Below, one piece after another: positions 7,551 through 15,364 of a DNA stretch of 64,000 bases. The stretch is from the NCBI RefSeq assembly GCF_016908715.1, contig NZ_JAFBEK010000003.1:177130-241129 (forward strand), written 5' to 3'. The notes under the pieces were generated by a model. It was not told where the DNA came from and made no database searches. It worked only from the letters and a program-made list of their open reading frames with translations. The number at the start of each line of letters is the position of its first letter. The stretch's first letter is position 1. This DNA is from Leuconostoc rapi (lineage in GTDB: Bacteria > Bacillota > Bacilli > Lactobacillales > Lactobacillaceae). A program made the position numbers and the translations under genes.

Positions 7551-8270
7551 ATGGATAATTTTAATATTAATGCGCGTCGGGATGTGACAGGCATGGATGA
7601 AGGTATGCGTGCGTTCTTCAAACAAACGTATACCTTCATGGGAATAGCTGTTATGGTCACGGCTATTACTGGGTTTATCGTACAAAAATTCTTTTTGGAA
7701 CAAGCCATTGCGTTACTTGCGGGTAATCTTATCGGTGCACTAGCCCTTATTGGTATTCAGATGTTAATTATAACTATGATTGGGCGTGCTACTTTTAAAA
7801 ATCCAGCACGCGCTTTCGGGTTGCTTATGGCATTTGCGGTCGTTGAAGGCTTGACGTTTGGCTTGTTGTTAGCCATTTACACGGGTGCTTCTGTTGTTAT
7901 GGCATTTGTGTCTGCATCAGCAGTATTTGGTGGTATGGCTTTGTATGGTGTATTTACGAAACGTGATTTGACTGGTATGCGATCGATTCTTTTCGGTGCT
8001 TTAATCGGAATCATTGTTGCTTCAGTTGTAAATATGATCTTCTATAGCGGTATCGTATCATTGTTACTGTCGCTTGCAAGTGTCGTTGTCTTTGCTCTGT
8101 ATACCGCCTATGATAATCAAAATTTGAAAATCATGTACAGCCAATTTGCTGGTCAAGCGGATACAACTGGATTAGCTGTCAATGGTGCATTAAGATTGTA
8201 CCTTGATTTTGTCAACCTATTCTTTGCTTTGATTCGAATATTTGGTGTTGCTGGTGGCTCTCGAAACTAG
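7551..8270 (+). CDS. Bax inhibitor-1/YccA-family membrane protein
   Basis: The 239-residue protein has seven predicted membrane helices, beginning after a short cytosolic N-terminus (DNFNINARRDVTGMDEGM), and ends in an LYLDFVNLFFALIRIFG segment typical of the BI-1/YccA/YbhL family. Helices include GIAVMVTAITGFIV and ALYTAYDNQNLKIMY, the latter near the conserved Asp pair proposed to sense pH or Ca2+ leak in BsYetJ. Its exact role in lactic acid bacteria is unknown. It has its own promoter and terminator, so it is monocistronic. Confidence 0.9.
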   Translation: MDNFNINARRDVTGMDEGMRAFFKQTYTFMGIAVMVTAITGFIVQKFFLEQAIALLAGNLIGALALIGIQMLIITMIGRATFKNPARAFGLLMAFAVVEGLTFGLLLAIYTGASVVMAFVSASAVFGGMALYGVFTKRDLTGMRSILFGALIGIIVASVVNMIFYSGIVSLLLSLASVVVFALYTAYDNQNLKIMYSQFAGQADTTGLAVNGALRLYLDFVNLFFALIRIFGVAGGSRN

Positions 8271-8290
8271 GTAGAAATCGTATTAAATTT

Positions 8291-8313
8291 AACAGCCTTA
8301 GGGCTGTTTTTTT
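8291..8313 (+). terminator. Intrinsic terminator after the BI-1 family gene
   Basis: AACAGCC/GGCTGTT (8291-8297, 8302-8308) has a 4-base loop and a T run. Confidence 0.9.
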
Positions 8314-8343
8314 GTTACACTAGACATAGTAAAGGAATATAAA

Positions 8344-11025
8344 ATGACAAAAAAATTACTTTTAATTGATGGCAATTCACTTGCTTTTCGTGCATTTTAC
8401 GCTATGTATAATCAACTGGATCGGATGATTTCACACAAAGGGTTGCATACAAATGCGCTTGTTGCCTTTAATAATTTCTTAGATCAGATTGTTGACCCAA
8501 TGCAACCAGACTTAGCGGTTGTTGCTTGGGATGCGGCATCTGGTAAAGAGACTTTTCGTGGTGATTTATTCCCAGAATATAAGGATGGTCGATCAAAAAC
8601 ACCGTCAGAATTTAAAGAGCAATTTCCATATTTACGTGAAATGGTAGCTTTGCATGGCTTGCGAAACTATGAACAGGCTGGGTTAGAAGCGGATGATATT
8701 ATTGGTACTTTCTCTCGTATGGGTGAACAAGCGGGGTATTCAGTCACAATCATTACCGGAGATCAAGACCTCACTCAGCTTGCAACTGAAAAGGTGACTG
8801 TTAATGTCACAAAAAAAGGTGTGACAGAAATTGAACAGTACACACCAAGTTATATTATGGAAAAGTTTGGGTTAAAGCCGTTACAAATTATTGAAAAAAA
8901 GGCGCTAACCGGAGATACGTCGGATAACTATCCAGGCGTCACAAAGGTCGGTGAGAAAACTGCTTTAAAATTGCTAGCTGAATATCATGATATTGATAAT
9001 TTATATGCACATATTGATGATATGAAACAATCAAAATTGAAAGAAAATCTAATCAAGGATCGTGAAGCAGCCTTTTGTGCGCGACAATTAGCAACGATTT
9101 TAACAGATGCTACCCTAGAATTACCTCTAGAAGAAATTGAATATCGTCATATTGATTATGATAAGTTAGTCCTATTTTATGAAGACTTAGATTTTAAGCA
9201 ACAATTAGCAAAAATTAAAGCACTTCAAAAATCTGGTCAAATTATAGGCAGTCAAACTCCTGTTGAGAAAGTGATTAACGTCGTGACATTACAGGAAGAT
9301 AACCTACAAGCGGTAGCCATGCTAGGTAATAAAATAGCGGTACATATAGAGATGGCTGGATCAAATTATCATATTGATGACATGATTGGCTTTGTAATAG
9401 GCAGTCCGGCGACAGGTTACTATGGTAGTCGCGATGTATCATTATTACAAAGACCAGAACTCAGGTCAGTGATTGAAAATGCTGCCATTATTAAAAATGT
9501 GTTCAACGTTAAAGCGCAACTTGTATTATTTAAACGTCTTGGAATCACGTTAAAGGGTGCTGAATTTGATTTCTTATTAGCTGCATATTTACTCGATACA
9601 ACTGATAACGATAACGAATTGTCAACTTTGGCACAGCGATTTGATTTTTATGTCACACCAGATGAAGATATTTACGGTAAGGGTGCCAAGTATGCGGTAC
9701 CAGAAGAGACGTCAAGAGTGCTTGTGCATTTAGCGCACAAAGCAGATGTTTTGATGCAACTCGAAAAGCCTGCTTTTGCTGCGTTGCAAGATCATGAACA
9801 AACGCATCTATATACCGAAATAGAATTGCCGCTTGCGCATGTATTGGCCGATATGGAGTACCGTGGGATTAAAATTGACCAGACTCGATTACGTGATATT
9901 GGGACTTCACTTGAAGAGCGCATTAATGCCATCAAAGAAGCGATATTTATTGAAGCAGGTGAGGTCTTTAATATTAATTCTCCAAAACAGCTTGGTGTTC
10001 TTCTTTTTGAAAAAATGGGTTTGCCAGTAATTAAGAAAACAAAAACTGGTTATTCAACAGCTGTAGATGTATTAGAAAAGCTTGCTTCACAAGCACCAAT
10101 CGTTGATCATATTTTACAATACCGACAACTAGCCAAATTGAAATCTACTTATGTTGAAGGTCTACTATCAGTTGTTCATGAAAAAGATAGTAAAATTCAT
10201 ACACGATTTTTACAAACTTTAACACAAACTGGACGACTTTCATCAATTGACCCTAATTTGCAAAATATTCCGATGCGATCAGAGGCAGGTCGACAGATTA
10301 GAACGGCATTTGTTCCTAGTCAACCAGACTGGCAAATTTTTGGTGCCGACTATTCACAAATTGAATTGCGTGTTTTAGCGCATATGACTGGCGACAAAAA
10401 TATGCAGCAGGCCTTTTTAAATGGTGAAGACATTCATGCAGAGACAGCTCGTGCCGTTTTTGGACTAGATGATAGCACCCCAGTCGATGCATTGATGCGA
10501 CGCACGGCAAAAGCAGTTAACTTTGGTATTGTTTATGGTATATCTGATTTTGGTTTAGCCAATAATTTGGGTATTTCACGTGCTGAAGCGAAACGTTTTA
10601 TTGAAACTTATTTTAAGGAATTTCCTCAAATCCACGAGTGGATGACCGAAATTAAAGCAAAGGCCCATGAACAGGGCTTCGTGGAAACAATCGCTAAACG
10701 TCGGCGATATTTACCAGAGATCAGTTCAAAAAACTTCAATTTGCGTAGCTTTGCAGAACGTACGGCAATGAATTCGCCGATTCAAGGATCAGCAGCAGAT
10801 ATTATTAAAATAGCAATGATTAAAGTAGCTGAGGCACTACAAGAAAATGGCATGCAAGCACGTATGTTATTACAGGTTCATGATGAACTTATTTTTGAAG
10901 CGCCAACTGATGAGATAGAAGAATTGTCTGAATTAATTACACGCGTGATGGATTCCGCCGTGGTGTTGGATGTACCCATGCTAGTCGAGAGCCATTCTGG
11001 TAACACCTGGTATGATGCAAAATAG
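8344..11025 (+). CDS. polA: DNA polymerase I
   Basis: This enzyme carries out repair and Okazaki-fragment processing. The 893-residue protein has a 5'-3' exonuclease domain (about 1-290; LLIDGNSLAFRAFYA, EADDIIGT, GDQDLTQL and GDTSDNYPGV motifs). A central 3'-5' exonuclease-like domain has lost the usual DTE metal-binding motif, so proofreading is probably inactive, as in many Gram-positive Pol I enzymes. The polymerase domain carries motif A DYSQIELRVLAH, motif B RRTAKAVNFGIVYG and motif C QVHDELIFEAP. It has a normal AAAGGAA ribosome site, and its own terminator follows. Confidence 0.97.
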   Translation: MTKKLLLIDGNSLAFRAFYAMYNQLDRMISHKGLHTNALVAFNNFLDQIVDPMQPDLAVVAWDAASGKETFRGDLFPEYKDGRSKTPSEFKEQFPYLREMVALHGLRNYEQAGLEADDIIGTFSRMGEQAGYSVTIITGDQDLTQLATEKVTVNVTKKGVTEIEQYTPSYIMEKFGLKPLQIIEKKALTGDTSDNYPGVTKVGEKTALKLLAEYHDIDNLYAHIDDMKQSKLKENLIKDREAAFCARQLATILTDATLELPLEEIEYRHIDYDKLVLFYEDLDFKQQLAKIKALQKSGQIIGSQTPVEKVINVVTLQEDNLQAVAMLGNKIAVHIEMAGSNYHIDDMIGFVIGSPATGYYGSRDVSLLQRPELRSVIENAAIIKNVFNVKAQLVLFKRLGITLKGAEFDFLLAAYLLDTTDNDNELSTLAQRFDFYVTPDEDIYGKGAKYAVPEETSRVLVHLAHKADVLMQLEKPAFAALQDHEQTHLYTEIELPLAHVLADMEYRGIKIDQTRLRDIGTSLEERINAIKEAIFIEAGEVFNINSPKQLGVLLFEKMGLPVIKKTKTGYSTAVDVLEKLASQAPIVDHILQYRQLAKLKSTYVEGLLSVVHEKDSKIHTRFLQTLTQTGRLSSIDPNLQNIPMRSEAGRQIRTAFVPSQPDWQIFGADYSQIELRVLAHMTGDKNMQQAFLNGEDIHAETARAVFGLDDSTPVDALMRRTAKAVNFGIVYGISDFGLANNLGISRAEAKRFIETYFKEFPQIHEWMTEIKAKAHEQGFVETIAKRRRYLPEISSKNFNLRSFAERTAMNSPIQGSAADIIKIAMIKVAEALQENGMQARMLLQVHDELIFEAPTDEIEELSELITRVMDSAVVLDVPMLVESHSGNTWYDAK

Positions 11026-11029
11026 AGAT

Positions 11030-11051
11030 ACGCCTATATGGCGTTTTTTTA
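11030..11051 (+). terminator. Intrinsic terminator after polA
   Basis: ACGCC/GGCGT (11030-11034, 11040-11044) has loop TATAT and a T run to 11050. Confidence 0.85.
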
Positions 11052-11063
11052 TTTTAACAACCA

Positions 11064-11114
11064 TGTCATAAAACCTGACACATATTTGCATAACTGCTAA
11101 ATATCTATTAAAAT
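11064..11114 (+). promoter_or_regulatory. GlnR operator and promoter of glnR-glnA
   Basis: TGTCA-N7-TGACA (11064-11080) matches the GlnR/TnrA consensus TGTNA-N7-TNACA exactly. It lies just upstream of a promoter TTGCAT (11086-11091), 17 bases, TAAAAT (11109-11114). The position fits autorepression of glnR-glnA under nitrogen excess. Confidence 0.85.
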
Positions 11115-11140
11115 AAGAGTATGTTAACGGAGGTTGTTAA

Positions 11141-11476
11141 ATGAGCGAACGCGAGCTGAGAAGGAATTTAGCGATTTTACCCATTGGCACGGTACGTGAT
11201 CTCACATTGTTAACCGATCGACAAATTCGTTATTATGAACAAAATGAACTGATCAACCCGAGCCGCGGTAAGGGAGGACAGCGTCGTTTTTCTTTAAATG
11301 ATGTTGATCGTTTACTTGAGATTAGGGATTTTCTAGATGCTGGTGATTCGATAAAGGACATTCAGGAAATTTTTGCAAAACAACGTCGGAAAGCAGTTGA
11401 AAAACAAGATTCAGAATCAGCATTACGGCGATCGTTGCAAAAAGAGTTTGCTCAAATTGGCCGCTTCGATCGTTAG
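11141..11476 (+). CDS. glnR: MerR-family nitrogen regulator GlnR
   Basis: GlnR represses glutamine synthetase and ammonium-assimilation genes when feedback-inhibited GlnA binds it. The 111-residue protein has a winged-helix MerR domain, with TDRQIRYYEQNELINPSR as the recognition helix and wing. A dimerisation segment and a basic tail (residues 90-111, LRRSLQKEFAQIGRFDR) follow, the latter corresponding to the GlnA-sensing region. It has a strong ACGGAGG ribosome site. A GlnR box lies upstream and glnA follows 50 bases downstream, the standard dicistronic arrangement. Confidence 0.95.
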   Translation: MSERELRRNLAILPIGTVRDLTLLTDRQIRYYEQNELINPSRGKGGQRRFSLNDVDRLLEIRDFLDAGDSIKDIQEIFAKQRRKAVEKQDSESALRRSLQKEFAQIGRFDR

Positions 11477-11526
11477 TTGTAATGACAACTGTTGTCTCGT
11501 AAGGGCTTTATGAAGAAAGGGAAATC

Positions 11527-12873
11527 ATGGCACGAAAGTTATTCACTAAAGAAGAAATCAAGCAATTAGTTATAGACGAAAATGTGGAATTTATTCGTGT
11601 AACATTTACAGATGTTCTTGGCGCAATTAAAAATGTTGAGGTCCCCACATCTCAGTTGGATAAATTATTAAATAATAATTTAATGTTCGATGGTTCATCT
11701 ATTGAAGGATTTGTTCGTATTAATGAGTCTGATATGTATTTATATCCTGACTTATCGACATTCATGATTTTCCCTTGGGCGACTGATGGCCATGGTGGTA
11801 ATGTGGCGCGTTTAATTGCAGATGTCTACACTTCAGATCGTGAACCGTTTGCTGGTGATCCACGTCATGCATTACGCCATGTTTTAGAGGAAGCTAAAAA
11901 CGCCGGGTTCTCTGCTTTCAATGTAGGTACTGAACCAGAATTTTTCTTATTTAAGTTAGATGCTAATGGTAACCCAACGACTGAACTTAATGATAAGGGT
12001 GGTTATTTTGATTTAGCACCGCATGATAAAGGCGAAAATGTTCGTCGTGAAATTGTCTTAACATTAGAAAAGATGGGGTTTGAAATTGAAGCCGCTCATC
12101 ATGAAGTTGCTGAAGGGCAACATGAAGTTGACTTTAAGTACGCTTCTGCTTTAGAGGCTGCAGATAATATTCAGACGTTTAAACTAGTTGTCAAGACGAT
12201 TGCCCGTAAAAATGGTTATTACGCAACGTTTATGCCAAAGCCAGTATCTGGTATTAATGGTTCGGGTATGCATACAAATATGTCGCTTTTCCGTGATGCC
12301 GATAATGTGTTTGAAGATAAATCAGATGAAATGGGATTGTCAAAAACAGCTTACAATTTCTTAGGTGGCATATTGGCGCATGCTACAGCATTTACAGCAC
12401 TGGCAAATCCAACTGTTAATTCTTATAAACGACTAACGCCTGGATTTGAGGCACCAGTGTATGTTGCTTGGTCTGCATCTAACCGCTCGCCAATGGTGCG
12501 TGTCCCTGCGTCACGTGGTAAGTCAACACGTTTAGAACTGCGTTCAGTTGATGCAACAGCTAATCCTTATACTACTCTAGCGGCAGTATTGGCAGCAGGG
12601 TTGGATGGTATTAAAAACGAGCTAGAACCATTAGCTTCTGTTGATAAAAACATTTATTTGATGGATGAAACAGAACGCACAAAAGCTGGTATTACTGATT
12701 TGCCAGATACTTTACTTGCTGCCGTCCGTGAACTTGCAGCAGATGATGTGATCATTTCAGCAATTGGTAATCACATCGCAGATAAATTTATTGAGGCTAA
12801 AAAGATTGAGTATACCTCTTATCGTCAATTTGTATCGCAATGGGAAACTGACGCCTATTTTGAAAACTATTAA
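11527..12873 (+). CDS. glnA: Glutamine synthetase type I (GSI-alpha)
   Basis: The enzyme makes glutamine from glutamate, ammonia and ATP as a cytosolic dodecamer. The 448-residue protein carries [18 protein letters not shown] (the latch and substrate Asp/Ser region), [24 protein letters not shown] (metal-binding Glu), [10 protein letters not shown] (ammonium/glutamate site) and [20 protein letters not shown]. It lacks the adenylylation loop and the 25-residue insertion of GSI-beta, so it should be controlled by feedback inhibition and GlnR, as in Bacillus. AAAGGGAAA lies upstream of the ATG. A terminator follows. Confidence 0.97.
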   Translation: MARKLFTKEEIKQLVIDENVEFIRVTFTDVLGAIKNVEVPTSQLDKLLNNNLMFDGSSIEGFVRINESDMYLYPDLSTFMIFPWATDGHGGNVARLIADVYTSDREPFAGDPRHALRHVLEEAKNAGFSAFNVGTEPEFFLFKLDANGNPTTELNDKGGYFDLAPHDKGENVRREIVLTLEKMGFEIEAAHHEVAEGQHEVDFKYASALEAADNIQTFKLVVKTIARKNGYYATFMPKPVSGINGSGMHTNMSLFRDADNVFEDKSDEMGLSKTAYNFLGGILAHATAFTALANPTVNSYKRLTPGFEAPVYVAWSASNRSPMVRVPASRGKSTRLELRSVDATANPYTTLAAVLAAGLDGIKNELEPLASVDKNIYLMDETERTKAGITDLPDTLLAAVRELAADDVIISAIGNHIADKFIEAKKIEYTSYRQFVSQWETDAYFENY

Positions 12874-12906
12874 AAACTTGGCCCCTAATATATAACGCAT
12901 CAAACG

Positions 12907-12934
12907 AAAGCCACGACATTTCGTAGCTTTTTTG
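12907..12934 (+). terminator. Intrinsic terminator after glnA
   Basis: AAAGCCACGA/TCGTAGCTTT (12907-12916, 12921-12930) has one internal mismatch, loop CATT and a T run. Confidence 0.8.
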
Positions 12935-12973
12935 TTATGATAGGGGAAGTGTTTTATAAGTTTTAGGAGTGTG

Positions 12974-12985
12974 ATGTTGAAATGA
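12974..12985 (+). other. Three-codon micro-ORF whose stop overlaps the yitT start
   Basis: TTAGGAG is followed by ATG TTG AAA TGA (12974-12985; a GTG at 12971 is in the same frame). The TGA overlaps the yitT ATG at 12982 as AATGA. The Shine-Dalgarno is 12 bases from the yitT ATG but near-ideally placed for the micro-ORF, so coupled reinitiation is plausible. Confidence 0.4.
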
Positions 12986-13959
12986 AAAAAATAACGATTA
13001 ATTGGCGAAAAGTGTTACTGACAGCCGCTGTTTTTGTTGCCAGCACTTGCGTTCAGGTCTTGGCTTTGAACGCATTTCTCATACCTAACAATGTTTTTTC
13101 TGGTGGATTTAATGGTATTGCGCAGTTACTATCGTTACTTTTTGAACATGGTTTCCATATTAGTTTACAAACAGGAACATTCATCATGATCTTCAATATT
13201 CCAATTGGTGTTATCGGTTGGAAGTTGATAGGTGGTCGATTCACGATATTGAGTTTTGTAAATTCTATTACTGTTTCAATCCTGCAAATCGTGGCACCAA
13301 CACAAGCATTGACGACAGATCCGTTATTGGCTTCGTTATTCGGTGGCTTACTTGTTGGTATTGCTATAGGATTAGCGATGCGTTACGGCTTTTCAACAGG
13401 TGGTATGGATATTATTGCTATGGTTGTTCAAAAACGTACAGGTAAATCAATTGGTGCATTAATGAACGGGATAAATTTTGTTGTTGTCATTGTTGCGGGT
13501 GCCTTTATAGGCTGGCAAAATGCGCTGTTCACATTAATTGGTATATATGCTACTGGACGCGCGGTTGATGCATTATACACAGGGTATCAAAAGTTAACAG
13601 CATTGATTGTGACTTCTAAAGGTGATGACGTTGTCGAAGCACTTCATCGCGACCTTATACGCGGCATTACTATTTTACCTTCTAAAGGTGCTTATACTAA
13701 AAGAGAATCAGCCACTTTGATGATGGTACTATCTCGCTATGAGTTAGTTGAGATGCAAGAAATTGTACACCGATCAGATCCTAAAGCATTTATTAATTTG
13801 TTGAGCACTGTCAGTGTTTCAGGGGAATTCTTTGATGCAGATCGGCAGTTGCAAATGCGCCAAGCCGTATCTGTTCCTAAACTTGAAACAATTACCGCAC
13901 AAATAGAAGCAGAGCAGCAACTAGAGTCACAGCTAGATAAAATTGAAGATAACAAATAG
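12982..13959 (+). CDS. YitT-family membrane protein (DUF161 plus DUF2179)
   Basis: The 325-residue protein has five to six membrane helices in the first 200 residues, including the typical NAFLIPNNVFSGGFNGIAQ and RYGFSTGGMDIIAM segments of YitT. A soluble DUF2179 domain follows (about residues 215-300; GITILPSKGAYTKRES). The tail is acidic and glutamine-rich. The family's substrate is unknown; transport or signalling has been suggested. It is followed after 20 bases by a small tautomerase gene, so the pair is probably co-transcribed up to the strong hairpin at 14167. A micro-ORF overlaps its start. Confidence 0.9.
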   Translation: MKKITINWRKVLLTAAVFVASTCVQVLALNAFLIPNNVFSGGFNGIAQLLSLLFEHGFHISLQTGTFIMIFNIPIGVIGWKLIGGRFTILSFVNSITVSILQIVAPTQALTTDPLLASLFGGLLVGIAIGLAMRYGFSTGGMDIIAMVVQKRTGKSIGALMNGINFVVVIVAGAFIGWQNALFTLIGIYATGRAVDALYTGYQKLTALIVTSKGDDVVEALHRDLIRGITILPSKGAYTKRESATLMMVLSRYELVEMQEIVHRSDPKAFINLLSTVSVSGEFFDADRQLQMRQAVSVPKLETITAQIEAEQQLESQLDKIEDNK

Positions 13960-13979
13960 TCAAAAGAAAAGAGAAAAAA

Positions 13980-14165
13980 ATGCCTATTGTACAAGTTGAA
14001 TTATTAGAAGGTCGAACACACGAACAATTGGCTAAGATGGTAAAAGATATTACCGATGTCATTGTTGAGGACGCTGGAGCTAATCGGGAAGCTGTTCATG
14101 TGATACTACGTGAAATGCCAAAGAGCCATTATGCTGTCGGTGGCGTATTGAAAAGCGACGCGTAA
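13980..14165 (+). CDS. 4-oxalocrotonate tautomerase-family protein
   Basis: The 61-residue protein begins MPIVQVELLEGRTHEQ. After Met removal it exposes the catalytic Pro1, and it keeps the Arg in GRTHEQ and the Arg near residue 39 (VILREMPK). Length is exactly that of 4-OT monomers, which assemble as hexamers. Lactic acid bacteria lack the catechol meta-cleavage pathway, so the physiological substrate is unknown. A weak purine-rich ribosome site (AAAAGAGA) precedes it. It is co-directional with yitT. Confidence 0.9.
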   Translation: MPIVQVELLEGRTHEQLAKMVKDITDVIVEDAGANREAVHVILREMPKSHYAVGGVLKSDA

Positions 14166-14166
14166 G

Positions 14167-14220
14167 TAATCAAACAAAGAGACGCTAACATTAAATTGTT
14201 AGCGTCTCTTTGTTTGATTA
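14167..14220. terminator. Perfect 24-bp bidirectional terminator hairpin
   Basis: Positions 14167-14190 and 14197-14220 are perfect inverted repeats (24 bp, loop TTAAAT). It separates the tautomerase gene from convergent scrR and ends 3 bases before the scrR stop. Confidence 0.9.
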
Positions 14221-14223
14221 TGA

Positions 14224-15201
14224 TCATAAAGTTGTCGAATCACGAATCACTAGGTGACCATCGATGACAACCCGCTGTGGTTTCGAGGGCTTATTGTCTC
14301 GAACTTTTAGGAATAAGCGATAAAGTTCTTTTCCCGTTTCAAAATAGCTAAATTCAAAACTTGTTAGATTAGGGGAAACTGTTTCACTGAAAAAAGATTG
14401 TCCAAATCCAATAAAGTGTGGTTGTTGTTTTAAAGAAAAAGCAGCTTGCATGGCACCCACAACAATACGGTCAGTTGCTCCAATAACAAGATCAAACGTC
14501 TCATTTTTCATTGCCGATTTTGCGGCTTCTTTGGCATCTGTCATGTTAAAATCAGTGATGATTTCTTTATGAGGAATGTCTGATAACGCTGCCTTTATGC
14601 CGACAAAGCGGTCATGACCAACAGCACGATCTAAGTGATCATCGACATTTAAGAGTAGGACATTTTGTGGTCTTAAAGTTTTGAGGTAGTCACCGACAAC
14701 ATTACCAGCGTTAATATCATTCATAATGATACGATTGAATCCCGGTTCGTCTTGACCTTGAATAACAGTCGGCAATTCTGATGCCTCTAAAATTGAACGG
14801 ATTTCGTCTGTTAGGTTAGCTGTTAATATGATGAGGCCGCTGACATTTTGAGAGTGCAATTTTTCAATAGCTGCCAATTCACGTGCGCTGTTTTGGTAGA
14901 CATTGATAATCAAAAAAGTATCATCTTTATTGAGTTCGTCAAGCCCTCTCAACATATCAGATTGTGCGATGGAATCAAGTCGTGGCACAATAACACCAAT
15001 TGTATGATTCGTTTGTTGTTTTAAACTTTGTGCAAATGTATTTGGTGTATAGTTATATTTTGCCACAATATCATCAATTTTCGCGCGCGTGTGAACACTA
15101 ACAGAGCCGCCATTTAAATAACGCGAAACAGTGCTTTTTGCAACGTTAGCCAACATTGCAATATCATTAATTGTGACTTTTTTATTCATACTCTTAATCA
15201 T
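14224..15201 (-). CDS. scrR: LacI-family sucrose operon regulator
   Basis: This protein is predicted to repress the divergent sucrose genes and release on a sugar phosphate. Its 325 residues begin with a LacI-type HTH (VTINDIAMLANVAKSTVSRYLNGG with the hinge that follows). The periplasmic-binding-protein-like effector domain runs from about residue 65 (TIGVIVPRLDS). An alternative start at 15189 (MNKKVTINDIA) places the HTH at the more usual position; neither start has a convincing Shine-Dalgarno. The divergent scrA promoter holds a GAACCGGTTC palindrome suitable as its operator. The family also contains ribose and maltose regulators; the assignment rests on context. Confidence 0.87.
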   Translation of the reverse strand: MIKSMNKKVTINDIAMLANVAKSTVSRYLNGGSVSVHTRAKIDDIVAKYNYTPNTFAQSLKQQTNHTIGVIVPRLDSIAQSDMLRGLDELNKDDTFLIINVYQNSARELAAIEKLHSQNVSGLIILTANLTDEIRSILEASELPTVIQGQDEPGFNRIIMNDINAGNVVGDYLKTLRPQNVLLLNVDDHLDRAVGHDRFVGIKAALSDIPHKEIITDFNMTDAKEAAKSAMKNETFDLVIGATDRIVVGAMQAAFSLKQQPHFIGFGQSFFSETVSPNLTSFEFSYFETGKELYRLFLKVRDNKPSKPQRVVIDGHLVIRDSTTL

Positions 15202-15251
15202 ATCAGAAATTCAATGTATGCGCTGTCACATAATTGTAATAAATAAAGTAC

Positions 15252-15305
15252 TTGCAAATAGCTATGTAAGCGGTTACAATAAAAGTGTAATAAAGAACCG
15301 GTTCC
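15252..15305 (+). promoter_or_regulatory. scrA promoter with a cre site and a ScrR-type operator
   Basis: TTGCAA (15252-15257), 17 bases, TACAAT (15275-15280) is a near-consensus promoter. TGTAAGCGGTTACA (15265-15278) fits the CcpA cre consensus TGWAANCGNTNWCA at every position and overlaps the -10. The palindrome GAACCGGTTC (15295-15304), just past the start of transcription, is the better candidate for ScrR. This predicts both catabolite repression and sucrose-specific control. Confidence 0.75.
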
Positions 15306-15364
15306 GTAAAAGCCGATGGTAACACGGAATATAGCTCACTTTGTAGAAGAGTAGGGGAAAGACA

